Source: Stenotrophomonas sp. ESTM1D_MKCIP4_1
GTDB lineage: Bacteria; Pseudomonadota; Gammaproteobacteria; Xanthomonadales; Xanthomonadaceae
Direction: 5' to 3'
Assembly (NCBI RefSeq): GCF_003086895.1
Contig: NZ_CP026004.1
Coordinates: 3,614,674 to 3,678,673 of the forward strand
Length of the DNA: 64,000 nt
Shown: positions 54,321-63,645 of the stretch, one piece after another
How positions within the stretch are numbered: the stretch's first letter is position 1
How the letters are laid out: every line of letters begins with the position of its first letter
Notes under the pieces: model-generated
Databases searched by the model: none
The model's input: the letters and a program-made list of their open reading frames with translations, nothing else
What the model was told of the DNA's origin: nothing
Translations under genes and position numbers: made by a program

Positions 54321-55136
54321 ATGCAGGGACGCGGTTTGCAGGTGATCGCGGTGCTGTGCGCCGCAGGTCTGCTGGCGCTACTGTGGGCGTGGACCCACGC
54401 AGACCCCGGCAGCAGCGGCCCGCAGACATCCGAAACGGCTGATACGGCAGTGCGGGCAGCGGCGCAGGTCCCGGCTCCGGCCGCACTGGCAAGCCGGTTG
54501 AGGGCCCTGCGCGCTGCAGGGGAACCCATTGCACAGGACCTGCCGCACTGGCAGCGCGTCGCCGGGCGGGATGCGAAGACCACGCTGTGGTTGCTGATGC
54601 AGCTGCAGGATTGCGCGCATCAGGCGGACATCGAGGCGGACTTTGTTCGCCGGGCTGACCGAATGCCCATCGGTGAACGCGATGCAGTGGCCACGCAGCT
54701 CAACACGACCGATCGCTTCTGCGCCGGTATCGACGATCCCGCTCGCTGGCAGTTCGATCTGGTCAGCGCGGCCGCCCGGAGCGGAGATGCACGGGCCCGG
54801 GCGCAGTACCGCTTCTATGGACAGGGGTATGCCAGCACGCTGGCCGCCCGTGCTGATGGCACCTGGGACACGTTCAAGGACAAGGTGGTCGAGTACGCGC
54901 AGGCAGGCCTCGCCGCCCCCAGCGACAGCAGCTATCTTGAGGCGTTCCACGTGTTCGCCAGCGACGACTTCGGTGTGCGCGACCCGGTGAAGGCGACCGC
55001 CTACCTGATCCGCGCCACCGAATCCTTCAGTCCAGCCCTGCTCGAATCCATGCTGGCCGCGAACCTGCCCGACCTGAATGATGCGCAGCGCGCACAGGCG
55101 CAGGCCATGGCGCAGGGGCTGGCACAGCCCCGGTAG
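54321..55136 (+). CDS. unrecognised membrane-anchored or exported protein
   Basis: 271 residues from the ATG at 54321, preceded by GGGGAC; an ATG at 54309 is in frame. One hydrophobic segment (VIAVLCAAGLLALLWAW) suggests a signal anchor, then an Ala/Pro/Thr linker (about 25-60) and a helical soluble domain with paired cysteines (LQDCAHQ, DRFCAGI). Segments such as ARSGDARARAQYRFYG and KATAYLIRATESF recall Sel1-like helical repeats but do not fit well. No family assigned. TAG stop from a REP. Confidence 0.6.
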   Translation: MQGRGLQVIAVLCAAGLLALLWAWTHADPGSSGPQTSETADTAVRAAAQVPAPAALASRLRALRAAGEPIAQDLPHWQRVAGRDAKTTLWLLMQLQDCAHQADIEADFVRRADRMPIGERDAVATQLNTTDRFCAGIDDPARWQFDLVSAAARSGDARARAQYRFYGQGYASTLAARADGTWDTFKDKVVEYAQAGLAAPSDSSYLEAFHVFASDDFGVRDPVKATAYLIRATESFSPALLESMLAANLPDLNDAQRAQAQAMAQGLAQPR

Positions 55137-55260
55137 CGTCGAGCGTGGTCGGCCGGCCTGGGTAGAGTCGAGCTTGCTCGACTGCTTTGGCACCCAGGAA
55201 AGCCAGTAGAGCAACGCTCGACTCTACCGAAAAGCCAGCCGAGCATAGGCTCGGCTCTAC
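55133..55260. repeat. cluster of SMAG-type REP units
   Basis: At least four GTAG-headed units over 128 bases: GTAGCGTCGAGCGTGGTCGG, GTAGAGTCGAGCTTGCTCGA, CGAGCATAGGCTCGGCTCTA with C, and a degenerate unit. They lie between converging genes. The first GTAG is the stop of the 54321 gene. Confidence 0.8.
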
Positions 55261-55263
55261 AAC

Positions 55264-56094
55264 TCAGGCCTTCAGTGCGCGGGCGTGGTGGGCGATGTGT
55301 TCGCCGATGAAGCTGGCGATGAAGTAATAGCTGTGGTCATAGCCCGGCTGCAGGCGCAGGGTCAGCGGGTGGCCGACGGCATCGCAGGCCTGCTGCAGGC
55401 GTTCGGGCTGCAGCTGGGTCTGCAGGAACTCATCCGCATCGCCCTGGTCGACCAGCAGCGGCAGACGCTCGCCGGCATTGGCCACCAGCGCGGTGGCATC
55501 CCACTGCGCCCAGTCCGCCGGGTTGTCGCCCAGATAGGCAGTGAATGCCCTCTGGCCCCACGGCACCTGGCTGGGCGCCACGATCGGCGAAAACGCGGAC
55601 ACGCTGCGGTAACGGCCCGGGTTGCGCAGCGCCAGCACCAGCGCGCCATGGCCGCCCATCGAATGGCCGCTGATCGCGCGCGCATCGGTGGCCGGGAAGT
55701 TCGCTTCGATCAGCGCCGGCAGTTCGTGCACCACGTAGTCGTGCATGCGGTAGTGCTTCGCCCACGGCTGTTCGGTGGCGTTGAGGTAGAAGCCCGCGCC
55801 CTTGCCCAGGTCGTAGCCTTCGGCATCGGCCACATCATCGCCGCGCGGGCTGGTGTCCGGCGCCACCAGGATGACGCCATGCTCGGCCGCGTAGCGCTGC
55901 GCACCCGCCTTGGTGATGACGTTCTGTTCGGTGCAGGTCAGGCCGCTCAGCCAGTACAGCACTGGCAGCGCCTGCGTGGCCGCCTGCGGCGGCAGGTACA
56001 CGGCGAACTGCATGTCGCAGCCCAGGGTGGCCGAGTGGTGGCGGTAGACGTCCTGCCAGCCGCCAAAACAGGCGCGGTGTTCGATGCGTTCCAT
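55264..56094 (-). CDS. fghA: S-formylglutathione hydrolase
   Basis: 276 residues, also called FrmB. Cytoplasmic serine esterase of the esterase-D family that releases formate and glutathione from S-formylglutathione. [26 protein letters not shown], and the nucleophile elbow [10 protein letters not shown] are present; Asp and His of the triad lie in the C-terminal part ([15 protein letters not shown]). GGAGAACACC precedes the ATG. Last gene of the frm operon. Confidence 0.95.
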   Translation of the reverse strand: MERIEHRACFGGWQDVYRHHSATLGCDMQFAVYLPPQAATQALPVLYWLSGLTCTEQNVITKAGAQRYAAEHGVILVAPDTSPRGDDVADAEGYDLGKGAGFYLNATEQPWAKHYRMHDYVVHELPALIEANFPATDARAISGHSMGGHGALVLALRNPGRYRSVSAFSPIVAPSQVPWGQRAFTAYLGDNPADWAQWDATALVANAGERLPLLVDQGDADEFLQTQLQPERLQQACDAVGHPLTLRLQPGYDHSYYFIASFIGEHIAHHARALKA

Positions 56095-56115
56095 GGTGTT
56101 CTCCTGCGCGGCGCG

Positions 56116-56460
56116 TCAGCGCACGCCTGTGTTGATCATTGCATCCAGCCGGGACAGCAGGTGCAGCAGTGGTTCGACGCCGGGCTGGCCGTCCAGGTTG
56201 CGCAAGGCCGCCACCGCCACGTCGCTGCGCGGCGGCCATTGGCCATCGGCGCGCGCCTCGTGCAGGCGCGGCAGGAACACCTGTGCCAGCCAGTGCTCGA
56301 ACGGCATCTCATCGATGCCGAACGGCGAATCCACCGCACGCGGCGCGCCAACCTCGCCCTCGACCCAGCCCAGCGCGCGCAGCGCCTGCTCGATCGGGGC
56401 GACCAGGGCCGCGCGCGGGTCTTCCGCACGCGGCCGGCGCAGGGCATCCAGCCAGCCCAT
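56116..56460 (-). CDS. YqcC-like (DUF446) protein inside the formaldehyde operon
   Basis: 114 residues, helical. The pattern ALRALGWVEGEVGAPRAVDS, FGIDEMPFEHWLAQVFLPRL and LLHLLSRLDAMIN fits YqcC/DUF446, a small protein of unknown function that neighbours a tRNA pseudouridine synthase gene in enterobacteria. Here it lies between frmA (8-base gap) and frmB (21-base gap), so it is cotranscribed with formaldehyde detoxification genes. The reason is not known. Confidence 0.8.
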   Translation of the reverse strand: MGWLDALRRPRAEDPRAALVAPIEQALRALGWVEGEVGAPRAVDSPFGIDEMPFEHWLAQVFLPRLHEARADGQWPPRSDVAVAALRNLDGQPGVEPLLHLLSRLDAMINTGVR

Positions 56461-56468
56461 GCCCAGGC

Positions 56469-57912
<1,444 letters not shown>

Positions 57913-57930
57913 CGCGGGCCACCTGCGGAA

Positions 57931-57951
57931 CTATACTGGGGGATAGTATAC
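57931..57951 (-). promoter_or_regulatory. probable FrmR operator
   Basis: TATACTGGGGGATAGTATA is an inverted repeat with an A/T-flanked G tract, the operator type bound by FrmR/RcnR proteins. It lies about 20 bases upstream of the frmR ATG, where it would overlap the operon promoter. Confidence 0.75.
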
Positions 57952-57968
57952 AGGGCATCCGATGGAAC

Positions 57969-58877
57969 TCAATCGAACGCGCCCTGAGCGCCCAGCCGGG
58001 TCAGTTCATCCACCACGAAGCGCACCTTCGGGCGCAGATGCCGGGTCGGCGGCCACAGCGCATGGATCTCGACATGCCGTTGCATGCTGTCATCGAGCAC
58101 CGACTGCAGCGCGCCGGACTGCAGGTGCCGGCGCACCAGCGACATCGGCATCTGGCAGATGCCAAGCCCTGCAATGGCACCGTCGATCACCGCGTCTCCG
58201 TCGTTGAGCTGGTGGGTGGCCTGCGGAATGAAGGTGCCGCCCTCACCGTCCGCGCCGACCCGCCACGCCATCGGCTGGCCATGGCGATAGCCGACGATGC
58301 TGCGGTGCTGCCGCAGCTCCTCCACGCTGCGCGGTACACCGTGCGCCTGCAGGTAGGACGGCGCAGCACAGGTCACCAGCCGCTGGCTGCCCAGCCTGCG
58401 CGCCACCAGGTGCTCGGCCTGCTGCAGGCCACCAAAGCGGATCAGCAGATCAATGCCTTCCTCGATCGGGTCGACGAAGTGATCGGTGAAGGTCACCGTC
58501 AGCTGCAGGTCCGGGTACTGCTGGCACAGCTTCAACAGCACCGGCATCACCACCAGGCGCCCGAACGATGAGGGCATGTCGATGCGCAGTCGCCCGCTGG
58601 GCAGGTGTGCGCCCGAGCCCAGGCAGGCCTCGGCGGCGGAGATTTCCTCCAGCGCCGCCGCGCACGAGGCGTAGTACGCCTCGCCGTCGGTGGTCAGCGC
58701 GATGCGCCGGGTGGTGCGGTGGAACAGGCGGACACCCAGCCGGGCCTCCAGCCGGGCGATGGCCTTGCCGACGGCCGAGCGCGAGATGCCCAGCGCCTCG
58801 GCGGCCTCGGTGAAGGTGGCCGAGCGCGCCGTGGTGACGAAGGTCACCAGACCATTCAAGGATTCCACGGGCAGCAT
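57969..58877 (-). CDS. LysR-family regulator divergent from an old yellow enzyme gene
   Basis: 302 residues. Helix-turn-helix in VTTARSATFTEAAEALGISR and SAVGKAIARLEARLGVRLFH, followed by the effector-binding domain (about 90-295). It begins 119 bases from the divergent alkene reductase, the standard layout for a LysR regulator and its target; electrophile-responsive control would be typical. CrgA/AaeR-like subgroup. Confidence 0.88.
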   Translation of the reverse strand: MLPVESLNGLVTFVTTARSATFTEAAEALGISRSAVGKAIARLEARLGVRLFHRTTRRIALTTDGEAYYASCAAALEEISAAEACLGSGAHLPSGRLRIDMPSSFGRLVVMPVLLKLCQQYPDLQLTVTFTDHFVDPIEEGIDLLIRFGGLQQAEHLVARRLGSQRLVTCAAPSYLQAHGVPRSVEELRQHRSIVGYRHGQPMAWRVGADGEGGTFIPQATHQLNDGDAVIDGAIAGLGICQMPMSLVRRHLQSGALQSVLDDSMQRHVEIHALWPPTRHLRPKVRFVVDELTRLGAQGAFD

Positions 58878-58996
58878 CTGCAGTCTCCATTGGGGACGCT
58901 ATGTCCCGCCAAAAGGGAAATCGAAGCTCTTTATGAGCCTCGATGTCAACTCCATCCTGTGTGCATGGCGCTCCTGGCGCCCTTCCCCACACCGAG

Positions 58997-60109
58997 ATGA
59001 CCGATATGACCGATCTGCTGTTCCGCCCCTACGACCTGGCAGGCACGCCGTTGCCCAACCGCATCGCCATGGCGCCGATGACCCGTGCCCGCAATCCCGG
59101 TGCCGTGGCCAACGAACTGACCGCGCAGTACTACCGCCAGCGCGCCAGCGCCGGTCTGATCATCAGCGAAGGCACGCCGGTTTCCCCGCAGGGCCAGGGC
59201 TACATCGACGTGCCCGGCATCTGGTCGGCCGAGCAGGTGGCGGGCTGGAAGCAGGTGACCGACGCCGTGCACAGCGCGCAGGGCACGATCTTTGCCCAGC
59301 TCTGGCACGTCGGCCGCATGTCGCACAGTTCCCTGCAACCGGACGGTGGCCAGCCGGTCAGCGCCAGTGCGCGTCCGGTGGCACACGACCCCAGGAGCTT
59401 CGCGTTCGTGTACCGCGACGACGGCAGCCGCGGTCCGGCCGACCCGACCCCGCCGCGCGCCCTGCGCACCGATGAAGTCCCCGGCATCGTCAGTGACTTC
59501 GTGCGTGGCGCAGAGAACGCCATCGCCGCCGGCTTCGATGGCGTCGAGCTGCATGCCGCCAACGGCTATCTGTTCGAGCAGTTCCTCAACCCGGTCACCA
59601 ACGATCGTCAGGACATCTACGGCGGCTCGCTGCGCAACCGCGCGCGCCTGATCCTGGACACCGTGGACGCGATGACCGCACGCATCGGCGCGCACCGCGT
59701 CGGCGTGCGTCTGGCACCAAACAGCCAGGTCTTCGACATGCCGGCCTATGCAGACAACGAAGCCAGCTATCTGTACCTGGCAGAAGAACTGGGCAAGCGC
59801 GGGCTGGCCTATGTGCATCTGAACGACAACTACCTGCGCGGCGAGCGCGCCATCGGCGAGGACTTCCTGAAGGCCTTCAAGCAGGCCTACGGCGGTACCA
59901 TGCTGCTGGCCGGTGGCATGACCCGTGCGTACGCCCTGCGCCTGGTCGACGAAGGCACCATCGACATCGCGGCCTTCGGCCAGCCGTTCATCGCCAACCC
60001 GGACCTGGTCGAGCGCCTGCAGCAGGACATCGCGCTGGCGGCGCCGGATCGCGCCACCTACTACGGTGGTGGTCGTGAGGGGTATCTGGATTACCCGGCG
60101 GCGAGCTGA
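58997..60109 (+). CDS. old yellow enzyme, NemA-type alkene reductase
   Basis: 370 residues. FMN-dependent NADPH oxidoreductase that reduces activated C=C bonds in electrophiles such as N-ethylmaleimide. FRPYDLAGTPLPNRIAMAPM at the start (FMN binding), AQLWHVGRMSH, VELHAANGYLFEQFLNPVTN (substrate His/Asn pair HAAN), DIYGGSLRNR and the C-terminal FMN phosphate loop (LAGGMTRAYA) are present. The start is either ATG 58997 or ATG 59006; the second has GAG at better spacing. Confidence 0.92.
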   Translation: MTDMTDLLFRPYDLAGTPLPNRIAMAPMTRARNPGAVANELTAQYYRQRASAGLIISEGTPVSPQGQGYIDVPGIWSAEQVAGWKQVTDAVHSAQGTIFAQLWHVGRMSHSSLQPDGGQPVSASARPVAHDPRSFAFVYRDDGSRGPADPTPPRALRTDEVPGIVSDFVRGAENAIAAGFDGVELHAANGYLFEQFLNPVTNDRQDIYGGSLRNRARLILDTVDAMTARIGAHRVGVRLAPNSQVFDMPAYADNEASYLYLAEELGKRGLAYVHLNDNYLRGERAIGEDFLKAFKQAYGGTMLLAGGMTRAYALRLVDEGTIDIAAFGQPFIANPDLVERLQQDIALAAPDRATYYGGGREGYLDYPAAS

Positions 60110-60110
60110 T

Positions 60111-60180
60111 CGGGCATGGGGTCGGATCCCTTTCCGGGCATGGGGTCGGATCCCTTTCCAACGGAAAGGGCTCTGACCCC
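60111..60180. repeat. tandem 24-base repeat plus palindrome of the GGTCGGATCCC family
   Basis: GGGCATGGGGTCGGATCCC with flanking bases is present twice head to tail (60111-60134, 60135-60158). The second copy forms a palindrome with GGAAAGGGCTCTGACCCC (60163-60180). Confidence 0.8.
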
Positions 60181-60235
60181 GGTTCGGCGTTGAAGGGGTC
60201 AGAGCCGCGCTTCGCGCGGATGCGACCCCCTGCCT

Positions 60236-60913
60236 TCAAGCGCCTTCCTGCACGTAGGAGAACGACTCGTCCAGCCTCGGGAAGCCGATGATCTGCTTCA
60301 CCAGGGCCTGCGCTTCATCGTCGCTGATGTCACCGTCAGCGATTTCGCCATCACGCGCGAACAGCGCCACCAGCGCCGCATACTGGTCGCTGCGCAGAAT
60401 GGACTGATGGCTCTGCAGCCAGCGCTGCAGATTCGCCGCCAGATCGCCATGCGACAGCAGCGAGTAAGGCCGCTCGTACTCCACCACCGCTTCCACCATC
60501 TTGCGGAACACGAAGTCCTGGTAGCTGGCGGCCAGCACGTCGGCGCGGTCATCGTCGTGCCATACCAGCACCACCGGCGCTTCGGTAAAGCCCGGCGCGT
60601 TGGTCCAGAAACAGTAGCTGTCGCCTGCGCCCGTACGTGCGAACGGCAGCAGCTGCAGGTCGGTACGCAGGGGGTTGTAATGATCGTCGGCGGTGAGATC
60701 CTGCCAGGCCTCCAGCAGCTCGTCGTGTTCCAGGGGCTCGTAGTCCTGGGCGTACAGCAACACAGGCGGATCGTCCTGCAGCGTTGGAAACACCGCTTCG
60801 GACCACTGTGGATGGGTGCCGCCCCAGCTCAACCGGCCAGCGGCCAGCAGCTGCTGGAAAAGCGGTGGAAAGGCCTGGCCGGTGGCCTGCTCGATTTCGG
60901 TCAATGTGCTCAT
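60236..60913 (-). CDS. SMI1/KNR4 (SUKH)-family protein
   Basis: 225 residues, cytoplasmic, acidic. The N-terminal part (about 1-150) has the SUKH pattern: LTEIEQATGQAFPPLFQQLL, WSEAVFPTLQDDPPVLLYAQ, LLPFARTGAGDSYCFW. The C-terminal part has an acidic EF-like stretch (DGEIADGDISDDEAQ). SUKH proteins often act as immunity to contact-dependent or polymorphic toxins. No toxin gene is adjacent, so it may be an orphan or have another role. Confidence 0.8.
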   Translation of the reverse strand: MSTLTEIEQATGQAFPPLFQQLLAAGRLSWGGTHPQWSEAVFPTLQDDPPVLLYAQDYEPLEHDELLEAWQDLTADDHYNPLRTDLQLLPFARTGAGDSYCFWTNAPGFTEAPVVLVWHDDDRADVLAASYQDFVFRKMVEAVVEYERPYSLLSHGDLAANLQRWLQSHQSILRSDQYAALVALFARDGEIADGDISDDEAQALVKQIIGFPRLDESFSYVQEGA

Positions 60914-61029
60914 GCATGTCCCTGTCAGTCGCAGTTGTCTACCTTGCCTGAATCTGCGCGACAGATGAACCCGCAGCTCACTCCGGCAGGTCTAGACTGC
61001 GTTGCAACCGGCCGTCGCAGACACCCGCC

Positions 61030-61446
61030 ATGGACTCCCCAGCCCGTACCTTCATCGTCAACATCGATGTGCCCGACCTGGCCGCTGCAGAAGCGTTCTA
61101 CGTTGCAGCGTTCGGCCTGCACGCCGGCCGCCGCATGGGTGCCGGCGCGGTGGAACTGCTGGGGGGACCCACTCCGCTGTACCTGCTGCAGAGTGATGCG
61201 GGCAGTGTGGCCACCGACGAGGGCGACGTGCGCGACTACGAACGCCACTGGACGCCGCTGCACCTGGACTGGGTGGTGGAAGACATCAATGCCGCGCTGT
61301 CACGCGCAGTGGCCGCAGGTGCAGTGATCGAACAGCCGGTCAGCGAGCGGCGCTGGGGCCGGCTGGCCGTGCTGGCCGACCCGTTCGGGCATGGCTTCTG
61401 CCTGATCCAGTTTGTCGGGCTGGGGTATGACGCGCTGGTGGAGTGA
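61030..61446 (+). CDS. VOC-family (glyoxalase/bleomycin-resistance fold) protein
   Basis: 138 residues. Paired beta-alpha-beta-beta-beta units: FIVNIDVPDLAAAEAFYVAA at the start, LHLDWVVEDINAALSRAVAA in the second module, and DPFGHGFCLIQF at the end, the typical glyoxalase end motif. Metal-dependent activity is possible but the substrate is unknown. Stands alone between an SMI1/KNR4 gene and a LysR gene. Confidence 0.85.
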   Translation: MDSPARTFIVNIDVPDLAAAEAFYVAAFGLHAGRRMGAGAVELLGGPTPLYLLQSDAGSVATDEGDVRDYERHWTPLHLDWVVEDINAALSRAVAAGAVIEQPVSERRWGRLAVLADPFGHGFCLIQFVGLGYDALVE

Positions 61447-61458
61447 TCGGCGCGTGCC

Positions 61459-61482
61459 ATCCACGCATGGCGTGGATCTACT
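61459..61482. repeat. SMAG repeat (ATCCACGC family)
   Basis: ATCCACGCATGGCGTGGATC followed by TAC, between converging VOC and LysR genes. Same family as the T6SS-island flanks. Confidence 0.75.
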
Positions 61483-61496
61483 GCATCAGCCCGGCA

Positions 61497-62381
61497 TTAC
61501 TTCCGCAACATGTCCACGAACGCGCGCAGCGCCGAGGCCATCTGCCGCTGCTTCCGGTAGTACAGCACGAAGCCGGGAAACGGCTCGCTCCAGTCCTGCA
61601 GCACCGCCACCATCGTGCCGGCCTCGATGTGCGGGCGCGCGGCATCTTCCAGCACGTAGGCCAGACCAAACCCATCGAGCACCGCACGCATGATGGTGGT
61701 CTGTTCGCTCAAAGTCAGGCGCCCGCGCACGTCGATTTCCAGCGACTGGCCATCGCGGTCGAACTGCCATTTGTACAGATGGCCGCTGGCGAAGCGGAAG
61801 CGGATGCATTCGTGCTGCAGCAGATCACGCGGGTGCTGCGGCGCCGGGTGCTGCCGCAGGTATTCCGGCGAACCCACGATCATCCCGTGCAGCGCCGGCC
61901 CCAGCGGCACCGCCACCATGTCCTCGGGCACGAATTCGTGCAGGCGCACGCCAGCATCGAAGCCCTCCGCGACGATGTCCACCAGGCCATCATTTTCGGT
62001 CAGCTCCAGGCGCACGTCCGGGTGGGCGTGCAGGAACCGGGTCAGCCGCGGGCCCAACTGGGTGGGGACCGCCGCTCGGGCCGCGTTGATGCGCAACAGG
62101 CCGGTCGGACTGTCCCTGAACTGGTTCATCTCCTCCAGCGCGTCATGCACCTGGCCCAGCGCCGGCTGCAGCCGGTCCAGCAGGCGCTGGCCCGCTTCGG
62201 TCAGGGCCACACTGCGCGTCGTGCGATGGAACAGGCCCACGCCCAGCCGCTCTTCCAGCGCGCGGATCGCATAGCTCACCGCCGAGGTCGACAGGGTCAG
62301 CTCGCCGCCGGCCTTCCGGAAGCTGCGGTGGCGGGCCACGGCGGCGAAGGCGGCCAGGTGGGAGAGATTGTCAGAGGCCAT
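61497..62381 (-). CDS. LysR-family regulator divergent from alcohol dehydrogenase
   Basis: 294 residues. Helix-turn-helix at FAAVARHRSFRKAGGELTLS and SAVSYAIRALEERLGVGLFH, then the co-inducer domain. 104 bases separate its ATG from the divergent dehydrogenase ATG, so it probably controls that gene. Confidence 0.88.
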   Translation of the reverse strand: MASDNLSHLAAFAAVARHRSFRKAGGELTLSTSAVSYAIRALEERLGVGLFHRTTRSVALTEAGQRLLDRLQPALGQVHDALEEMNQFRDSPTGLLRINAARAAVPTQLGPRLTRFLHAHPDVRLELTENDGLVDIVAEGFDAGVRLHEFVPEDMVAVPLGPALHGMIVGSPEYLRQHPAPQHPRDLLQHECIRFRFASGHLYKWQFDRDGQSLEIDVRGRLTLSEQTTIMRAVLDGFGLAYVLEDAARPHIEAGTMVAVLQDWSEPFPGFVLYYRKQRQMASALRAFVDMLRK

Positions 62382-62485
62382 TGTGCAGTCCCACTTGATG
62401 AATCATGCCGATATCCGGGCTTTTGGGGCCGGTACGAGCGGCGTATTGTAAAGCGCCTTTCGACAAACCCCGCCAAGGATTCCCC

Positions 62486-63538
62486 ATGTCCCTCGCCCAT
62501 GGTTACGCGGTACGTACCAACACCGCCCCGCTTGAGCCCTTCACCTTCGAGCGCCGCGCCGTCGGCGCCAACGACATCCGCATCGAAGTGCTGTACAGCG
62601 GCATCTGCCATTCCGACCTGCACCAGGCCCGCGACGATTGGGGCGGCGCCGAGTACCCGATGGTGCCGGGCCACGAGATCATCGGCCGCGTGGTCGAAGT
62701 CGGCCCGTCCGTCACCGCCCTGAAGGTCGGCGACTTCGCCGGCGTCGGCTGCATGGTCGATTCCTGCCGCCATTGCGATGCCTGCGACCACGACCTGGAG
62801 CAGTACTGCGAAAAGGGCCCGACCTACACCTACAACAGCCACGACCGGAACACCGGCGAGCTGACCATGGGCGGTTACTCCGACCACATCGTGGTCGAGC
62901 AGCGCTTCGTGGTGAAGGTCTCTGAAAAACTGGACCTGAAGGCCGCCGCGCCGCTGCTGTGCGCCGGCATCACCACCTACTCGCCGCTGCGCCACTGGAA
63001 GGTCGGCCCGGGCCAGAAGGTGGGCGTGATCGGCCTCGGTGGCCTCGGCCACATGGGCGTGAAGTTCGCCAAGGCGATGGGCGCCACCGTGGTGATGATC
63101 ACCACCACCCCGGAAAAGGGTGCCGACGCCAAGCGCCTGGGTGCCGACGAAGTGCTGGTCTCGCGCGACGCGGAGCAGATGAAGGCTCACGCCAACAGCT
63201 TCGACTTCCTGCTCAACACGGTGCCGGTCAGCCATGACACCAACCCGTACATGAGCCTGCTCAAGCGCGATGCCACCATGTGCCTGGTCGGCGTCATCAC
63301 CGAACTGGATCCGCCGCTGATGGGTGGCACGGTCATCTTCGGCCGCAAGCACGTCACCGGCTCGGCCATCGGCGGCATGGCCGAAACCCAGGAAATGATG
63401 GACTTCTGTGCCGAGCACGGCATCGTCAGCGATGTTGAAGTGATCAACATCAAGGACGTGAACCAGGCCTGGGAGCGCATGGCTAAGAACGATGTGCGCT
63501 ACCGCTTCGTGATCGACATGGCCACCATCAAGGCCTGA
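62486..63538 (+). CDS. zinc-dependent NAD(P) alcohol dehydrogenase (cinnamyl-ADH/YahK type)
   Basis: 350 residues. Catalytic zinc ligands in YSGICHSDLH and PGHEIIGRV, structural zinc cysteines in CRHCDACDHDLEQYC, Rossmann motif GLGGLGHMGVKFAKAMG. It reduces aldehydes with NADPH in the related YahK enzymes. AAGGA precedes the ATG at 62486; an upstream ATG in frame reads through the promoter. Its transcription terminator is interrupted by an IS element. Confidence 0.93.
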   Translation: MSLAHGYAVRTNTAPLEPFTFERRAVGANDIRIEVLYSGICHSDLHQARDDWGGAEYPMVPGHEIIGRVVEVGPSVTALKVGDFAGVGCMVDSCRHCDACDHDLEQYCEKGPTYTYNSHDRNTGELTMGGYSDHIVVEQRFVVKVSEKLDLKAAAPLLCAGITTYSPLRHWKVGPGQKVGVIGLGGLGHMGVKFAKAMGATVVMITTTPEKGADAKRLGADEVLVSRDAEQMKAHANSFDFLLNTVPVSHDTNPYMSLLKRDATMCLVGVITELDPPLMGGTVIFGRKHVTGSAIGGMAETQEMMDFCAEHGIVSDVEVINIKDVNQAWERMAKNDVRYRFVIDMATIKA

Positions 63539-63558
63539 TCGCTGCAGTGATGGAACGA

Positions 63559-63577
63559 AAAAACCCCGGCATTGCCG
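63559..63577 (+). terminator. left part of the ADH terminator, interrupted by an IS
   Basis: AAAAAACCCCGGCATTGCCG is the left arm and loop of a hairpin that would be completed by GGGGTTTTTT. The expected right arm is cut off at 63577, where the IS end begins. Confidence 0.7.
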
Positions 63578-63611
63578 TAATGCTGTTCACTTAAGCAGCT
63601 GAGCCAATCAG

Positions 63612-63645
63612 AATCCGATGCCAGTCTTCTGGCATCGGATTTTTT
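63612..63645 (+). terminator. rho-independent terminator inside the IS, just before the transposase start
   Basis: A 13-base-pair stem (63612-63624 with 63629-63641, ATCCGATGCCA / TGGCATCGGAT) with a four-base loop is followed by a T run that touches the GTG start. It should stop transcripts entering from the dehydrogenase gene. Confidence 0.8.

Noticed and set aside
60236..60913. SMI1/KNR4 gene as immunity partner of a local toxin
   Set aside because: No toxin, Rhs or CDI gene lies next to it, so the pairing cannot be supported.
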